Shown piece after piece: positions 28,048 through 36,141 of a DNA stretch of 64,000 nucleotides. Each line of letters opens with the position of its first letter. Positions within the stretch are counted from its first letter, which is position 1. The position numbers and the translations under genes were made by a program. The notes under the pieces were generated by a model that saw nothing but the letters and a program-made list of their open reading frames with translations, searched no databases and was not told the DNA's origin. This stretch comes from Reyranella massiliensis 521. GTDB lineage: Bacteria; Pseudomonadota; Alphaproteobacteria; Reyranellales; Reyranellaceae. The DNA is taken from NCBI RefSeq assembly GCF_000312425.1, contig NZ_HE997181.1, forward strand, positions 5,728,260 through 5,792,259. Reading direction: 5' to 3'.

Positions 28048-28526
28048 AGAAGTATTTTGTACCGGCGTTCGCTCTCGTGCTCGCCGCTGGCTTCACCTCG
28101 GTGGTCGCTGCGCAGACACGTGCCCCGGCTCCCTCGGCCTCGCCGCCGCCCGGTACGGTCACGCCGGCGCCCGCTTCGCCGCTCGACGGCCAGTGGCGTG
28201 GCACCAGCGATGGCGGTTCCTGCAATGCGCCGCTCGACTACCTGCTCACGATCGAGGCAGGCATCGTCGATGGATCGGCCTACGACACGACCGCACGTGG
28301 TCCGGTGCCCAATCCGAAGAAATCCGCGCCGCCGCCACCCGGTCCCGGCCTCTGGCAGATCCACGGCCTTGCGCGGGCGACCGGCACGTTCAAGCTGATC
28401 AGCGTCGCGTCGGTGAAAGGCACCGACCAGCGTCGTGCCCAACTCTCGGCGCGCAGTGAAGGCGGCGTCCTGATCGTCAGCGAAACCAGCGGCTGCCGCC
28501 GCACTGCCAGACTCGTGAAAGGCTGA
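28044..28526 (+). CDS. Small secreted proline-rich protein of unknown function
   Basis: A 160-residue protein with a Sec signal peptide (FVPAFALVLAAGFTSVVAA), a Pro/Ala-rich linker, then a compact domain beginning LDGQWRGTSDGGSC. Two cysteines (GGSCNAP and SGCRRTA) may form a disulfide. No family is recognised. Its ATG overlaps the mutL stop (ATGA), so it is translated with mutL, although there is no functional logic for that. Confidence 0.75.
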   Translation: MKKYFVPAFALVLAAGFTSVVAAQTRAPAPSASPPPGTVTPAPASPLDGQWRGTSDGGSCNAPLDYLLTIEAGIVDGSAYDTTARGPVPNPKKSAPPPPGPGLWQIHGLARATGTFKLISVASVKGTDQRRAQLSARSEGGVLIVSETSGCRRTARLVKG

Positions 28527-28546
28527 ACACCGACGGGGCGGAGAAG

Positions 28547-29947
28547 TCAGCGACCGGGCGCCAGGAGGCCGAGCTGCTCGCGGCGGAGCCAGCGGGCGGT
28601 CAGCAGGATGGCCACGGTGACCAGGCCGGTCGCGAGGCCGATCCAGATGCCGAAGCCGTCAAGCTCGAAGACGAAGGCCAGCACAACGCCGGCCGCGAGG
28701 CCGATGACCCAATAACCGATGCCGGCATAGATCATGGGCACGCGTGTATCGTGCAGACCGCGCAGCATGCCGGCGGCCACGGCCTGGCCGCCATCGGCGA
28801 GCTGGAACAGCGCCGCAAGGAAGAGGAACGACACGGCGAGTTCGATCACCGGCGCATTGGCCGGCGTGCCGAGGTCGAGGAACAGGCCGACCAGGGTACG
28901 CGGCAGGAGCACCATGGCAAGCGCCGTCACGACCATGAAGCCGGTGCCCATGGCGAATGCCGTCCAGCCGGCGCGGCGGATGCCCTCCGGATCGTTGGCG
29001 CCGTAGGCGCGCCCCACGCGCACGGTCGCAGCCTGGCTGAGCCCGAGCGGCACCATGAAACAGAGCGAGGCGATCTGCAGGGCAATCGAGTGCGCAGCAA
29101 TCGACGCGGCGCTGATCAAGCCCATCAGGAAAGTCGAGGCATTGAATACCGTAACCTCGAAGACCAGCGTCGTGCCGATCGGCAGGCCGAGCCGCCATAG
29201 TTCGCGAAAGCGGGGCCAGTCGGCGCGCCAGAACCGGCCCAGCAGGTGATAGCGGCGGAACCTGCGGTCGGCATAGACCACGATTGCGAGCGCCGAGAAC
29301 ATAAACACCGTCGAAGCGGTTGTGGCGACGCCGGCACCGACGAGTCCCAGGGCCGGCAGGCCAAAGTGGCCGAAGATCAGCGCCCAGGTAAGGATGGCGT
29401 TGATCACGACCGCAACGACGCCGATTGCCATCGCCCACATCGGACGCTCCAGGGCCGACACGAAGGACCGCAGCACCAGAAAGAAGAAGAACGGCAGGAT
29501 CGACCATTGCAGCGCACGCATATACTCGCCGGCTGCTGCCGCGAGGCGCGGTTCCTGCCCCATCAGCAGCAGGATGTCTTCGCAGTGCCAGAGCACGACC
29601 CAGATCGGCACGGCGATCACCACGGCCGCCCACATGGCCTGGCGCACGGTGCGGCGCACATCGCGCACCGAATGGCTCTTGCGGCCAAGCTCGCGTGCGA
29701 TCATCGGTGCGGAGGCAGTCGTGATGCCGAGCCCGAAGATCATCGTGGCGAAATAGAGATTGGAGCCCAGAGCGCCGGCAGCCAGCGCATCAGCGCCCAG
29801 CCAACCCAGCAGCACGACATCGGTAGCCGTCATCGCGGTTTGCGCGAGATTCGTGAGAATGAGCGGCCAGGCGAGCAAAAGAGTCGCGCGTGCCTCCGCT
29901 CCCCACGCGCCGCGCGCGGGGCCCATCGTCGAAACCAGATTGGACAT
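28547..29947 (-). CDS. MATE family multidrug efflux transporter
   Basis: A 466-residue inner-membrane MATE protein with twelve predicted helices in two homologous halves. The first half has LILTNLAQTAMTATDVVLLGWLG and ITTASAPMIARELGRK. The second half has FNASTFLMGLISAASIAAHS and LSQAATVRVGRAYGAND. The last two are the loops conserved in the NorM/DinF family. It uses a Na+ or H+ gradient to export cationic drugs and metabolites. It is convergent with the mutL operon. Confidence 0.93.
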   Translation of the reverse strand: MSNLVSTMGPARGAWGAEARATLLLAWPLILTNLAQTAMTATDVVLLGWLGADALAAGALGSNLYFATMIFGLGITTASAPMIARELGRKSHSVRDVRRTVRQAMWAAVVIAVPIWVVLWHCEDILLLMGQEPRLAAAAGEYMRALQWSILPFFFFLVLRSFVSALERPMWAMAIGVVAVVINAILTWALIFGHFGLPALGLVGAGVATTASTVFMFSALAIVVYADRRFRRYHLLGRFWRADWPRFRELWRLGLPIGTTLVFEVTVFNASTFLMGLISAASIAAHSIALQIASLCFMVPLGLSQAATVRVGRAYGANDPEGIRRAGWTAFAMGTGFMVVTALAMVLLPRTLVGLFLDLGTPANAPVIELAVSFLFLAALFQLADGGQAVAAGMLRGLHDTRVPMIYAGIGYWVIGLAAGVVLAFVFELDGFGIWIGLATGLVTVAILLTARWLRREQLGLLAPGR

Positions 29948-30092
29948 GCGATGTTTGTAGCGGTCTTCGTCGCGAATGGCGAAACAACTCTGCCCAGCGG
30001 AGGCCGCAACGCTGCGAGCAGTGCCTGCAATGCCACACTCGTGGCGTCTAAGGCCTAGAATCCTTCGCGGCGTTCACAAACTCTTCTCACAC

Positions 30093-30701
30093 TCAGAGGC
30101 AGACGATTCTTTCTTCGCGGCTGTCAAACAGACGGAAGAAGGCATCCTGCGGCTTTTCGAGGACGAACATGGCGCGCGCATCGAGGCCGAGATGCAGGCC
30201 GCGCATCACCGCACCGCTGACGCCGTGACTGACCACGACGGTGCGCATGCCCGACGTAGCAATGAGGGCCAGCATCTCGGCCGAGCGCTGGCTCAATCGC
30301 TCGTGAGTCTCGCCGCCGGGCGGGCAGTAGCCATGGGGATCGGCGCGCCAGTCGGCGAGCGCGGTCGGATGCGTGACCTCGATCTCCTTCCACGAGAAGC
30401 CCTCCCATTCGCCATAGGAGAGTTCGGCGAGACGCATGTCCTCGCGCCATTCGGTGGTGGGAATGCCGAGTTCGCGGCCGATGATCTCCGACGTCTCGCG
30501 CGTGCGGCCGAGCGGGCTGCGCAGGAAGATCGTCGGGCCGGGCTCGCGCGCCAGCTCGATCTTGAGCGTGCGACCCATCGCCTGCGCCTGCGCCCGGCCA
30601 CGTTCCGTGAGGTCGGAGTTTTTGGTTCCCTGCATGCGGCGTTCGGTGTTCCAGGCGGTTTCGCCATGGCGCAGCATGTAGAGCGGGGCGGTGAGCTTCA
30701 T
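30093..30701 (-). CDS. Histidine phosphatase (phosphoglycerate-mutase-like) family protein
   Basis: A 202-residue protein. The catalytic RHGET is at residues 11-15 (LYMLRHGETAWN) with the second histidine in VVVSHGVSGAVMRG. A conserved acidic region is LSYGEWEGFSWKEIE. Such small members are usually broad-specificity phosphatases (GpmB/CobC-like), so the metabolic role is open. The ATG at 30701 overlaps the rsmD stop (ATGA). Confidence 0.9.
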   Translation of the reverse strand: MKLTAPLYMLRHGETAWNTERRMQGTKNSDLTERGRAQAQAMGRTLKIELAREPGPTIFLRSPLGRTRETSEIIGRELGIPTTEWREDMRLAELSYGEWEGFSWKEIEVTHPTALADWRADPHGYCPPGGETHERLSQRSAEMLALIATSGMRTVVVSHGVSGAVMRGLHLGLDARAMFVLEKPQDAFFRLFDSREERIVCL

Positions 30702-31267
30702 GGGGTACGCTTCAGGATCACGATCTTGGCGGCACCATAGCGCCGCTCGTCGATCGTCTCGAATCCGGCGGGCGGGGCGATATCCTCGTTGTGCGCCAGC
30801 TCGACGGTGGCGACGGCATCGGGGGCGATCCAGCCGGCCTCGGCCAGCGCCGCCAGTGCCGGCGCGGCCTGGCCCGAGCGATAGGGTGGATCGAGGAAGA
30901 CGAGGTCGCAGGGCTCGCGTCCGGGCGGTGGCCGCGTCGCGTCGGCCCGCACCACGCGCGCCGCGCCGGTCTCGCCGAGCTTGCGCAGGTTCTCGCCGAT
31001 CAGCTTGATCGCCGTCGCATCGTTGTCGAGGAAAGTGGCATGAGCGGCACCACGCGACAGCGCCTCCATGCCCAGCGCACCGGAGCCGGCAAAGGCGTCG
31101 AGTACGCGTGTGTCGATCAGGGGCGAGGTCCCGTCGTCGCGCCACTTGGCATGCATCAGCACGTTGAACAGGGCCTCGCGGGCACGGCTGGCGGTCGGCC
31201 GGGTCGCCATCCCTTCCGGCGTGGCGAGCGCGCGCCCGCGATGCTTGCCGCCAATGATCCTGAGCAT
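30698..31267 (-). CDS. rsmD: 16S rRNA (guanine966-N2)-methyltransferase
   Basis: A 189-residue RsmD, which methylates G966 of 16S rRNA with S-adenosylmethionine. The N-terminus MLRIIGGKHRGRAL and TRPTASRAREALFNVL are family signatures. The SAM motif VLDAFAGSGALGMEALSRGA is at 56-75, and the catalytic motif is LDPPYR (Asp126-Tyr129). The ATG at 31267 shares a base with the stop of the upstream pseudouridine synthase gene (TGATG), so the two rRNA-modifying enzymes are co-translated. Confidence 0.95.
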   Translation of the reverse strand: MLRIIGGKHRGRALATPEGMATRPTASRAREALFNVLMHAKWRDDGTSPLIDTRVLDAFAGSGALGMEALSRGAAHATFLDNDATAIKLIGENLRKLGETGAARVVRADATRPPPGREPCDLVFLDPPYRSGQAAPALAALAEAGWIAPDAVATVELAHNEDIAPPAGFETIDERRYGAAKIVILKRTP

Positions 31268-32058
31268 CAGGAACGCCGGCGCTTGGCGTGTGCGGTCGGA
31301 CGCGACTGCGGTTTCGCCCAGCCTTCCTTGCGAGGCGCCCGCTTCACGCCCATCAGATTGTCGAGTGCCTGCGGCGGGATCTCGTCGACGTGGTTGCGCT
31401 CCAATTCGCCGAGATGGAATGGGCCGAAGGCGATGCGGATCAGACGGACCACCGGCAAGTCGAGAAAGGCCAGCACGCGCCGGACTTCGCGGTTCTTGCC
31501 TTCGGTCAGGGCAATGTCGAGCCAGGCATTCGAGCGCTGCTGACGGTCGAGCGTGGCCTGGATGGCGCCATAGCGCACGCCTTCGATGGTGATGCCGTTG
31601 GCCAGCGCCGCCAGCCGTGCCTCGTCGACGGCACCGTGCACACGGGCGCGATAGCGGCGCGTCCAGCCATTGGCCGGCAGTTCGAGCCGGCGTGCGAGGC
31701 CGCCATCGTTCGTGAGCAGCAGCAGGCCCTCGGACATGTAGTCGAGGCGGCCGACGGTGACGACGCGCGGCATGCCTTTGGGCAGCGAGTCGAAGATGGT
31801 GCGCCGCCCCTCGGGATCGCGGGCCGTCACCATCTCTCCCGGCGGCTTGTGGTAGCGCCACAGGCGGGCGCGGTCGGCCTGCGGCAACGGCTTGCCGTCG
31901 ACCTCGATGACGCTCTTGTCGGTCACGACGAAGGCCGGCGTTTCCAGCACCTTGCCGTCGACCTTGACACGGCCGGCTTCGATCCAGCGTTCGGCATCGC
32001 GGCGCGAGCAAAGGCCCGCACGCGCCAGCCGCTTGGCAATTCTCTCGGGTTCGCTCAC
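31267..32058 (-). CDS. RsuA/RluB-family rRNA pseudouridine synthase
   Basis: A 263-residue protein. An S4 RNA-binding domain occupies residues 4-50 (RIAKRLARAGLCSRRDAERW). The catalytic domain has GRLDYMSEGLLLLTNDG with nucleophile Asp106, then TEGKNREVRRVLAFLDL. It isomerises a uridine of large or small subunit rRNA; RluB (23S U2605) is the more likely role but RsuA cannot be excluded. The C-terminal tail is Lys/Arg-rich. It overlaps both neighbours by 1-4 bases. Confidence 0.92.
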   Translation of the reverse strand: MSEPERIAKRLARAGLCSRRDAERWIEAGRVKVDGKVLETPAFVVTDKSVIEVDGKPLPQADRARLWRYHKPPGEMVTARDPEGRRTIFDSLPKGMPRVVTVGRLDYMSEGLLLLTNDGGLARRLELPANGWTRRYRARVHGAVDEARLAALANGITIEGVRYGAIQATLDRQQRSNAWLDIALTEGKNREVRRVLAFLDLPVVRLIRIAFGPFHLGELERNHVDEIPPQALDNLMGVKRAPRKEGWAKPQSRPTAHAKRRRS

Positions 32059-32771
32059 TTCGGTGCCGCCGCTCCCAGGAAGGCGCGAAAGAGCTTCGCA
32101 TCGCCTTCGGAGATCAGGAATTCAGGATGCCACTGCACGCCGATGCAGAAACGATAGGCCGGCGCCTCGATTCCCTCGATGACGCCATCGGGTGCCGTCG
32201 CATTCACGATTACGCCTTGCGGCGCGTCCGCGGCGGCCTGGTGATGGGCGCTGTTCACGGCGAGTTCGTCGGCGCCGACGATGTCGTGAAGCTGCGTGCC
32301 TTTCGCCACCTTCACGAGATGGCCCGGCTCGTTGCGCGGGTTGGGCTGCTCGTGCGCCAGCGGTTCGGCGATGGTGTCGGGAATGTGCTGGATCAGCTTG
32401 CCGCCCAGCACGACGTGTAGGAGCTGCTGGCCGCCGCAGATTCCCAACACCGGCTTGTTCTGGTCGAGCGCCCCCTTCGTGACGGCGAACTCGAAGGCGG
32501 TGCGGCGGTCCTTGGTGATCACCGTGGCGTGCTTGTCGCCGCCGCCATAGTAGGAAGGATCGACGTCGAAGGCGCCGCCGGTCACGACCAGCGCGTCGAT
32601 GCGGTCGAGATAGTCGGCGACGCGGTCGGGCTCGTGCGGCAGCGCCACCGGCAGGCCGCCGGCGGCGTCGATGGCGTCGAGATAGTTCTGGCGCAGGGCA
32701 TACCAGGGAAACTTGGAGTATCCCCCGGGCTTTTCCGCATCCAGGGTGACTCCGATCAGAGGGCGAGGCAT
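32055..32771 (-). CDS. Gamma-glutamyl-gamma-aminobutyrate hydrolase-like class I glutamine amidotransferase (peptidase C26)
   Basis: A 238-residue PuuD-type hydrolase. Nucleophile Cys112 is in VLGICGGQQLLHV, with the His/Glu pair in GVQWHPEFL. The N-terminus PRPLIGVTLDAE is typical. It would cleave gamma-glutamyl amides such as gamma-Glu-GABA in putrescine breakdown, but no other puu gene is near. ATG 32771 is chosen over TTG 32780. It overlaps the pseudouridine synthase start by four bases. Confidence 0.87.
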   Translation of the reverse strand: MPRPLIGVTLDAEKPGGYSKFPWYALRQNYLDAIDAAGGLPVALPHEPDRVADYLDRIDALVVTGGAFDVDPSYYGGGDKHATVITKDRRTAFEFAVTKGALDQNKPVLGICGGQQLLHVVLGGKLIQHIPDTIAEPLAHEQPNPRNEPGHLVKVAKGTQLHDIVGADELAVNSAHHQAAADAPQGVIVNATAPDGVIEGIEAPAYRFCIGVQWHPEFLISEGDAKLFRAFLGAAAPK

Positions 32772-32818
32772 GCGGCCCAAGATACGCGCGCCGGCTCGCG
32801 AGCGCTATAGTGTGCGGC

Positions 32819-33277
32819 ATGGCGGATATATCGAACCCCACGCCCATGGAACGCGCTCTCGCCGCGGCCCGCGCCGCCGGCGCGCGTGGCGAGGTGCCGA
32901 TTGGCTGCGTGATCATGGGGCCGGACGGCACGCTGCTGGCGGAGGAGGGCAATCGTACCGAGGCGTCGAGCGACCCGACGGCGCACGCCGAGATGCTGGC
33001 GATCCGCGCGGCGGCGGCTCGGCTCGGCGCGGCGCGGCTGGTCGACTGCGATCTCTACGTCACCCTCGAGCCCTGCCCGATGTGCGCCCAGGCGATTTCC
33101 TTCGCCCGGCTGCGGCGCGTCTACTGGGGGGCGGGCGATCCCAAGGGCGGCGGCGTCGAGCATGGTCCGCGCATCTTCGACCAGCCCACCTGCCATCACC
33201 GGCCCGAACTCTATCCCGGCCTCGGCGAGCGCGAAGCGGGCGAGCTATTGCGCGCGTTCTTCAGGGAGCGGAGATGA
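32819..33277 (+). CDS. tadA: tRNA-specific adenosine deaminase
   Basis: A 152-residue cytidine/deoxycytidylate-deaminase-fold protein. Zinc ligands are His56 in THAEML and Cys86/Cys89 in EPCPMC, with proton-shuttling Glu58. Length and the C-terminal LLRAFFRERR match TadA, which converts A34 to inosine in tRNA-Arg(ACG). The ATG at 32819 is preferred to GTG 32810. It is divergent from the amidotransferase gene, and its last 33 bases overlap the tail of queG on the other strand. Confidence 0.88.
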   Translation: MADISNPTPMERALAAARAAGARGEVPIGCVIMGPDGTLLAEEGNRTEASSDPTAHAEMLAIRAAAARLGAARLVDCDLYVTLEPCPMCAQAISFARLRRVYWGAGDPKGGGVEHGPRIFDQPTCHHRPELYPGLGEREAGELLRAFFRERR

Positions 33278-34432
33278 CCACTCGTCGCGCACCGCCGCGT
33301 CGGGCTCGGTAACCGCCCGGCGGCGGCGCTCGAACGCGGCCGGCGCCAGCCGCGACAGGGCCCAGACGGCAGCGCCCCGCACCAGCGGCGAGGCATCCTT
33401 CAACAGGCGCTCGACCGCGGGCAGCGAGGTCGCCGGTGTGCCACTGTTGCCCAGTGCATAGGCGACGTTGCGCAGGAAGCGGTTGCGGCCGATGCGCTTG
33501 ACGGCGGTGCCCGAGAAGCGCGTGCGGAAGGTTTCGTCGTCGAGCGTGGCGAGGTCGGCAAGGTGCGGTCCGTCGAGAACGGCGCGCGGCGCGAAGGCCG
33601 CCTCGCGGGCTTCCTGCGCAAACTTGTTCCAGGGGCAGGCGGCCAGGCAATCGTCGCAGCCGTAGATGCGGTTGCCGAGCGCGGGCCGGAGTGCACGATC
33701 TATCGCACCTTCGTGTTCGATGGTGAGATAGGAAATGCAGCGCCGTGCATCGAGCCTGTAGGGAGCGGGGAACGCCTTGGTAGGACAGACGTCGAGGCAG
33801 GCGCGGCACTGGCCACAGTGATCTTCCTCCGGCTCGTCGGCCGGCAGTTCGACCGACAGAAGCAGTTCGCCGAGGAACAGCCAGGACCCGAACTGGCGTG
33901 AGACGAGGTTGGTGTGCTTGCCCTGCCAGCCATGGCCGGCCTGCTGCGCGGCGAGCTTTTCCATCAGCGGTGCGGTGTCGACGAACACTTTGAGGTCGTG
34001 TCGGTAGGTATCCCAGATGAAGCGGCCCAATGCCTTCAGCCGGGTTTTCATCACATCGTGATAGTCGCGGCCCTGCGCATAGACCGAGACGGCGGCGCGG
34101 TCGCGTTCGGCCAACACGGCACGCGGATCGTTGGCCGGTCCGTAGTTCAGCGCGACCGAAACGACGGTCCTGGCGCCGGGCCAGAGGGTCTCGGGATCGA
34201 CGCGCTCCTCGGTGCGATCGCCCAGCCATCCCATGTCGCCCTGGAAGCCCTGGTCGACGAAAGCGGCCAGCCGTTCGAGCCGTTGCCGCCGCGCGTCGGG
34301 CGCCAGCCTGGCCGGCGCGAAACCCACGGCATCGAAGCCCAGCGCCAGCGCCTTGTCGCGAATAGCGTCGCGCAGGGCGCGCGGGCTGGCCCGCTGCGGC
34401 GGCCGCGTCGGCGTCGGCGGCAGCCGGGCCAT
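33245..34432 (-). CDS. queG: Epoxyqueuosine reductase
   Basis: A 395-residue QueG, which reduces epoxyqueuosine to queuosine at tRNA position 34 using cobalamin and two [4Fe-4S] clusters. Cluster motifs are CGQCRACLDVCP and YGCDDCLAACPW. The catalytic Asp is in VFVDTAPLMEK. A C-terminal HEAT-like region includes LPAVERLLKDASPLVRGAAVWAL. The start at 34432 overlaps the queF stop (TAATG), so the two queuosine genes form one unit. Its 3' end overlaps tadA in antisense. Confidence 0.95.
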   Translation of the reverse strand: MARLPPTPTRPPQRASPRALRDAIRDKALALGFDAVGFAPARLAPDARRQRLERLAAFVDQGFQGDMGWLGDRTEERVDPETLWPGARTVVSVALNYGPANDPRAVLAERDRAAVSVYAQGRDYHDVMKTRLKALGRFIWDTYRHDLKVFVDTAPLMEKLAAQQAGHGWQGKHTNLVSRQFGSWLFLGELLLSVELPADEPEEDHCGQCRACLDVCPTKAFPAPYRLDARRCISYLTIEHEGAIDRALRPALGNRIYGCDDCLAACPWNKFAQEAREAAFAPRAVLDGPHLADLATLDDETFRTRFSGTAVKRIGRNRFLRNVAYALGNSGTPATSLPAVERLLKDASPLVRGAAVWALSRLAPAAFERRRRAVTEPDAAVRDEWSSPLPEERAQ

Positions 34433-34890
34433 TATCCCCGGCCGCGATAGGAGGCGACGCCGGTGTCGGGCAGCCACAGGCCCTTCGGCGGCGCGCCGGT
34501 CTGCCAGAAGACATCGATCGGCATGCCGCCGCGGGGATACCAGTAGCCCCCGATGCGCAGCCAGCGCGGGGCTATGGTCTTCACCAGCCGCTTGCCGATG
34601 CCCACGGTGCAGTCCTCGTGGAATGCCGCCTCGTTGCGGAAGCTGTTGAGATAGAGCTTCAGCGACTTGCTCTCGACCAATTTCGCACGCGGCACGAAGT
34701 CGATCACCAGATGCGCAAAGTCGGGCTGGCCGGTCACCGGGCAGAGCGAGGTAAATTCCGGCTGCGTGAAACGCACGAGATAGAGCGTCCCCGGATGCGG
34801 GTTCGGCACCGTCTCGAGAACGGCTTCTCCCGGTGAGGCAGGCAGGGCGGCGGGTCGTCCGAGCTGACGAAGCTTTGCGTATTTAGCCAT
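34432..34890 (-). CDS. queF: NADPH-dependent 7-cyano-7-deazaguanine reductase
   Basis: A 152-residue short-type QueF (tunnelling fold), which reduces preQ0 to preQ1. The catalytic Cys50 and Asp57 are in TSLCPVTGQPDFAH. The family signature VESKSLKLYLNSFRNE follows. ATG 34890 (MAKYAKLRQLGR) is the family start; the frame extends to 34920 but would then overlap the divergent gene. It is directly coupled to queG. Confidence 0.95.
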   Translation of the reverse strand: MAKYAKLRQLGRPAALPASPGEAVLETVPNPHPGTLYLVRFTQPEFTSLCPVTGQPDFAHLVIDFVPRAKLVESKSLKLYLNSFRNEAAFHEDCTVGIGKRLVKTIAPRWLRIGGYWYPRGGMPIDVFWQTGAPPKGLWLPDTGVASYRGRG

Positions 34891-34918
34891 GGCCCCATCA
34901 TATGCTAAGCGGGCTGAC

Positions 34919-36103
34919 ATGACTCATAGGGTTGCCATCGTAGGGGCCGGCCCATCGGGCTTCTATGCAGCCGACGGGCTGTTGCGCGGCCGGCCTGATC
35001 TTCACATCGACGTCATCGACCGCCTGCCCACACCGTTCGGCCTGGTCCGCGCCGGTGTGGCGCCCGACCATCAGGGCACCAAGGCCGTCGTGCGGCAGTT
35101 CGACCGTTTGCTGGCCCAGCCGGACCTGCGCTTTGCGGGCAACATCGAGATCGGCCGCGACCTCACCTGGGACGAACTCGTCGCGGCCTACGACGCGGTG
35201 ATCGTTGCCACCGGCATGGTGGTCGACCGCAAGCTCGGCATTCCCGGTGAAGACCTGCCTCACGTCTGGGGGTCGTGGCGGTTCGTGGCCTGGCTGAACG
35301 GCCATCCCGATTTCCGCGAGGGGCCCGACCTCTCGCAGGTGCAGTCCGTCGCGGTAATCGGCAACGGCAATGTCGCACTCGACGTGGCGCGTGTGCTGGC
35401 CAAGAGCGCCGAGGAGATGGGCAAGTCCGACATCGTGCCGGAAGCGGGCACCGCCATCGCCGCCGCGCCGATTACGGACATATACGTGATCGGCCGCCGC
35501 GGGGCAGAGCATGCCTCTTTCACCAACAACGAGCTGGCCGAGATGGGCCGCCTGATGCGCGCGGTGTCGGTGGCCGACGCCAGCGTGCTGGAGGCGGTCG
35601 CGCCGGCGAGCGATCCGACACCCGAGAAGCTGCGCAAGACCAAGAACATCGACACGTTGAAAAGCTTTGCCACGCACAAAGCGGGCGAAAAGCCGGTCAC
35701 CGTGCATTTCTCCTTCCACGCGACGCCGAAGGCTATTCGGGCCGGCGAGGTCGAGCTGTCGACCGGCACGGTGAAGGCCGATCTGGTGGTCACCTGCATC
35801 GGCTATACCGGCCAACCGTTCCCGCAGGGTAAGGGCATTTTTCCCGTGGGCTGGGCGCGGCGGGGCCCAAGCGGCACCATTCCGACAAATCGGGCCGACA
35901 GCCATGCCGTGGCGCAGCAGGTATTGGCCTGGCTGAAAGATCGCGATCCCAAGAGCGGTCCCGACGTGCTGCCTTTGGCGGTCGATGCCGCAGGCTGGCA
36001 TCGTATCGACAAGCATGAGATTGCCGCGGGAGCCGCCGCCGGGCGGCCGCGCGTCAAGTTGACGGAGTGGCAGGCCCTGCTGGACGTCGCACAAGGCGAC
36101 TGA
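34919..36103 (+). CDS. Ferredoxin--NADP reductase-like FAD oxidoreductase (adrenodoxin reductase/FprA type)
   Basis: A 394-residue flavoprotein. The FAD-binding fold at the N-terminus is VAIVGAGPSGFYAADGLL, then RLPTPFGLVRAGVAPDHQGTK, the adrenodoxin-reductase signature. The NADP fold is VAVIGNGNVALDVARVLA near residue 142, and a second FAD contact is VVTCIGYTG. It transfers electrons from NADPH to a ferredoxin, often for P450s or Fe-S assembly. It is 28 bases from the divergent queF, so promoters overlap. QueG needs low-potential electrons and this could supply them (inference from position only). Confidence 0.9.
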   Translation: MTHRVAIVGAGPSGFYAADGLLRGRPDLHIDVIDRLPTPFGLVRAGVAPDHQGTKAVVRQFDRLLAQPDLRFAGNIEIGRDLTWDELVAAYDAVIVATGMVVDRKLGIPGEDLPHVWGSWRFVAWLNGHPDFREGPDLSQVQSVAVIGNGNVALDVARVLAKSAEEMGKSDIVPEAGTAIAAAPITDIYVIGRRGAEHASFTNNELAEMGRLMRAVSVADASVLEAVAPASDPTPEKLRKTKNIDTLKSFATHKAGEKPVTVHFSFHATPKAIRAGEVELSTGTVKADLVVTCIGYTGQPFPQGKGIFPVGWARRGPSGTIPTNRADSHAVAQQVLAWLKDRDPKSGPDVLPLAVDAAGWHRIDKHEIAAGAAAGRPRVKLTEWQALLDVAQGD

Positions 36104-36141
36104 GCGGTCTATTCTGCCGCCTTAAGAACAAGGGAGCTTCC

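Noticed and set aside
30698..32101. 467-codon frame extending rsmD upstream
   Set aside because: The extension is antisense-like arginine-rich sequence over the pseudouridine synthase gene; RsmD family sequence starts at 31267.
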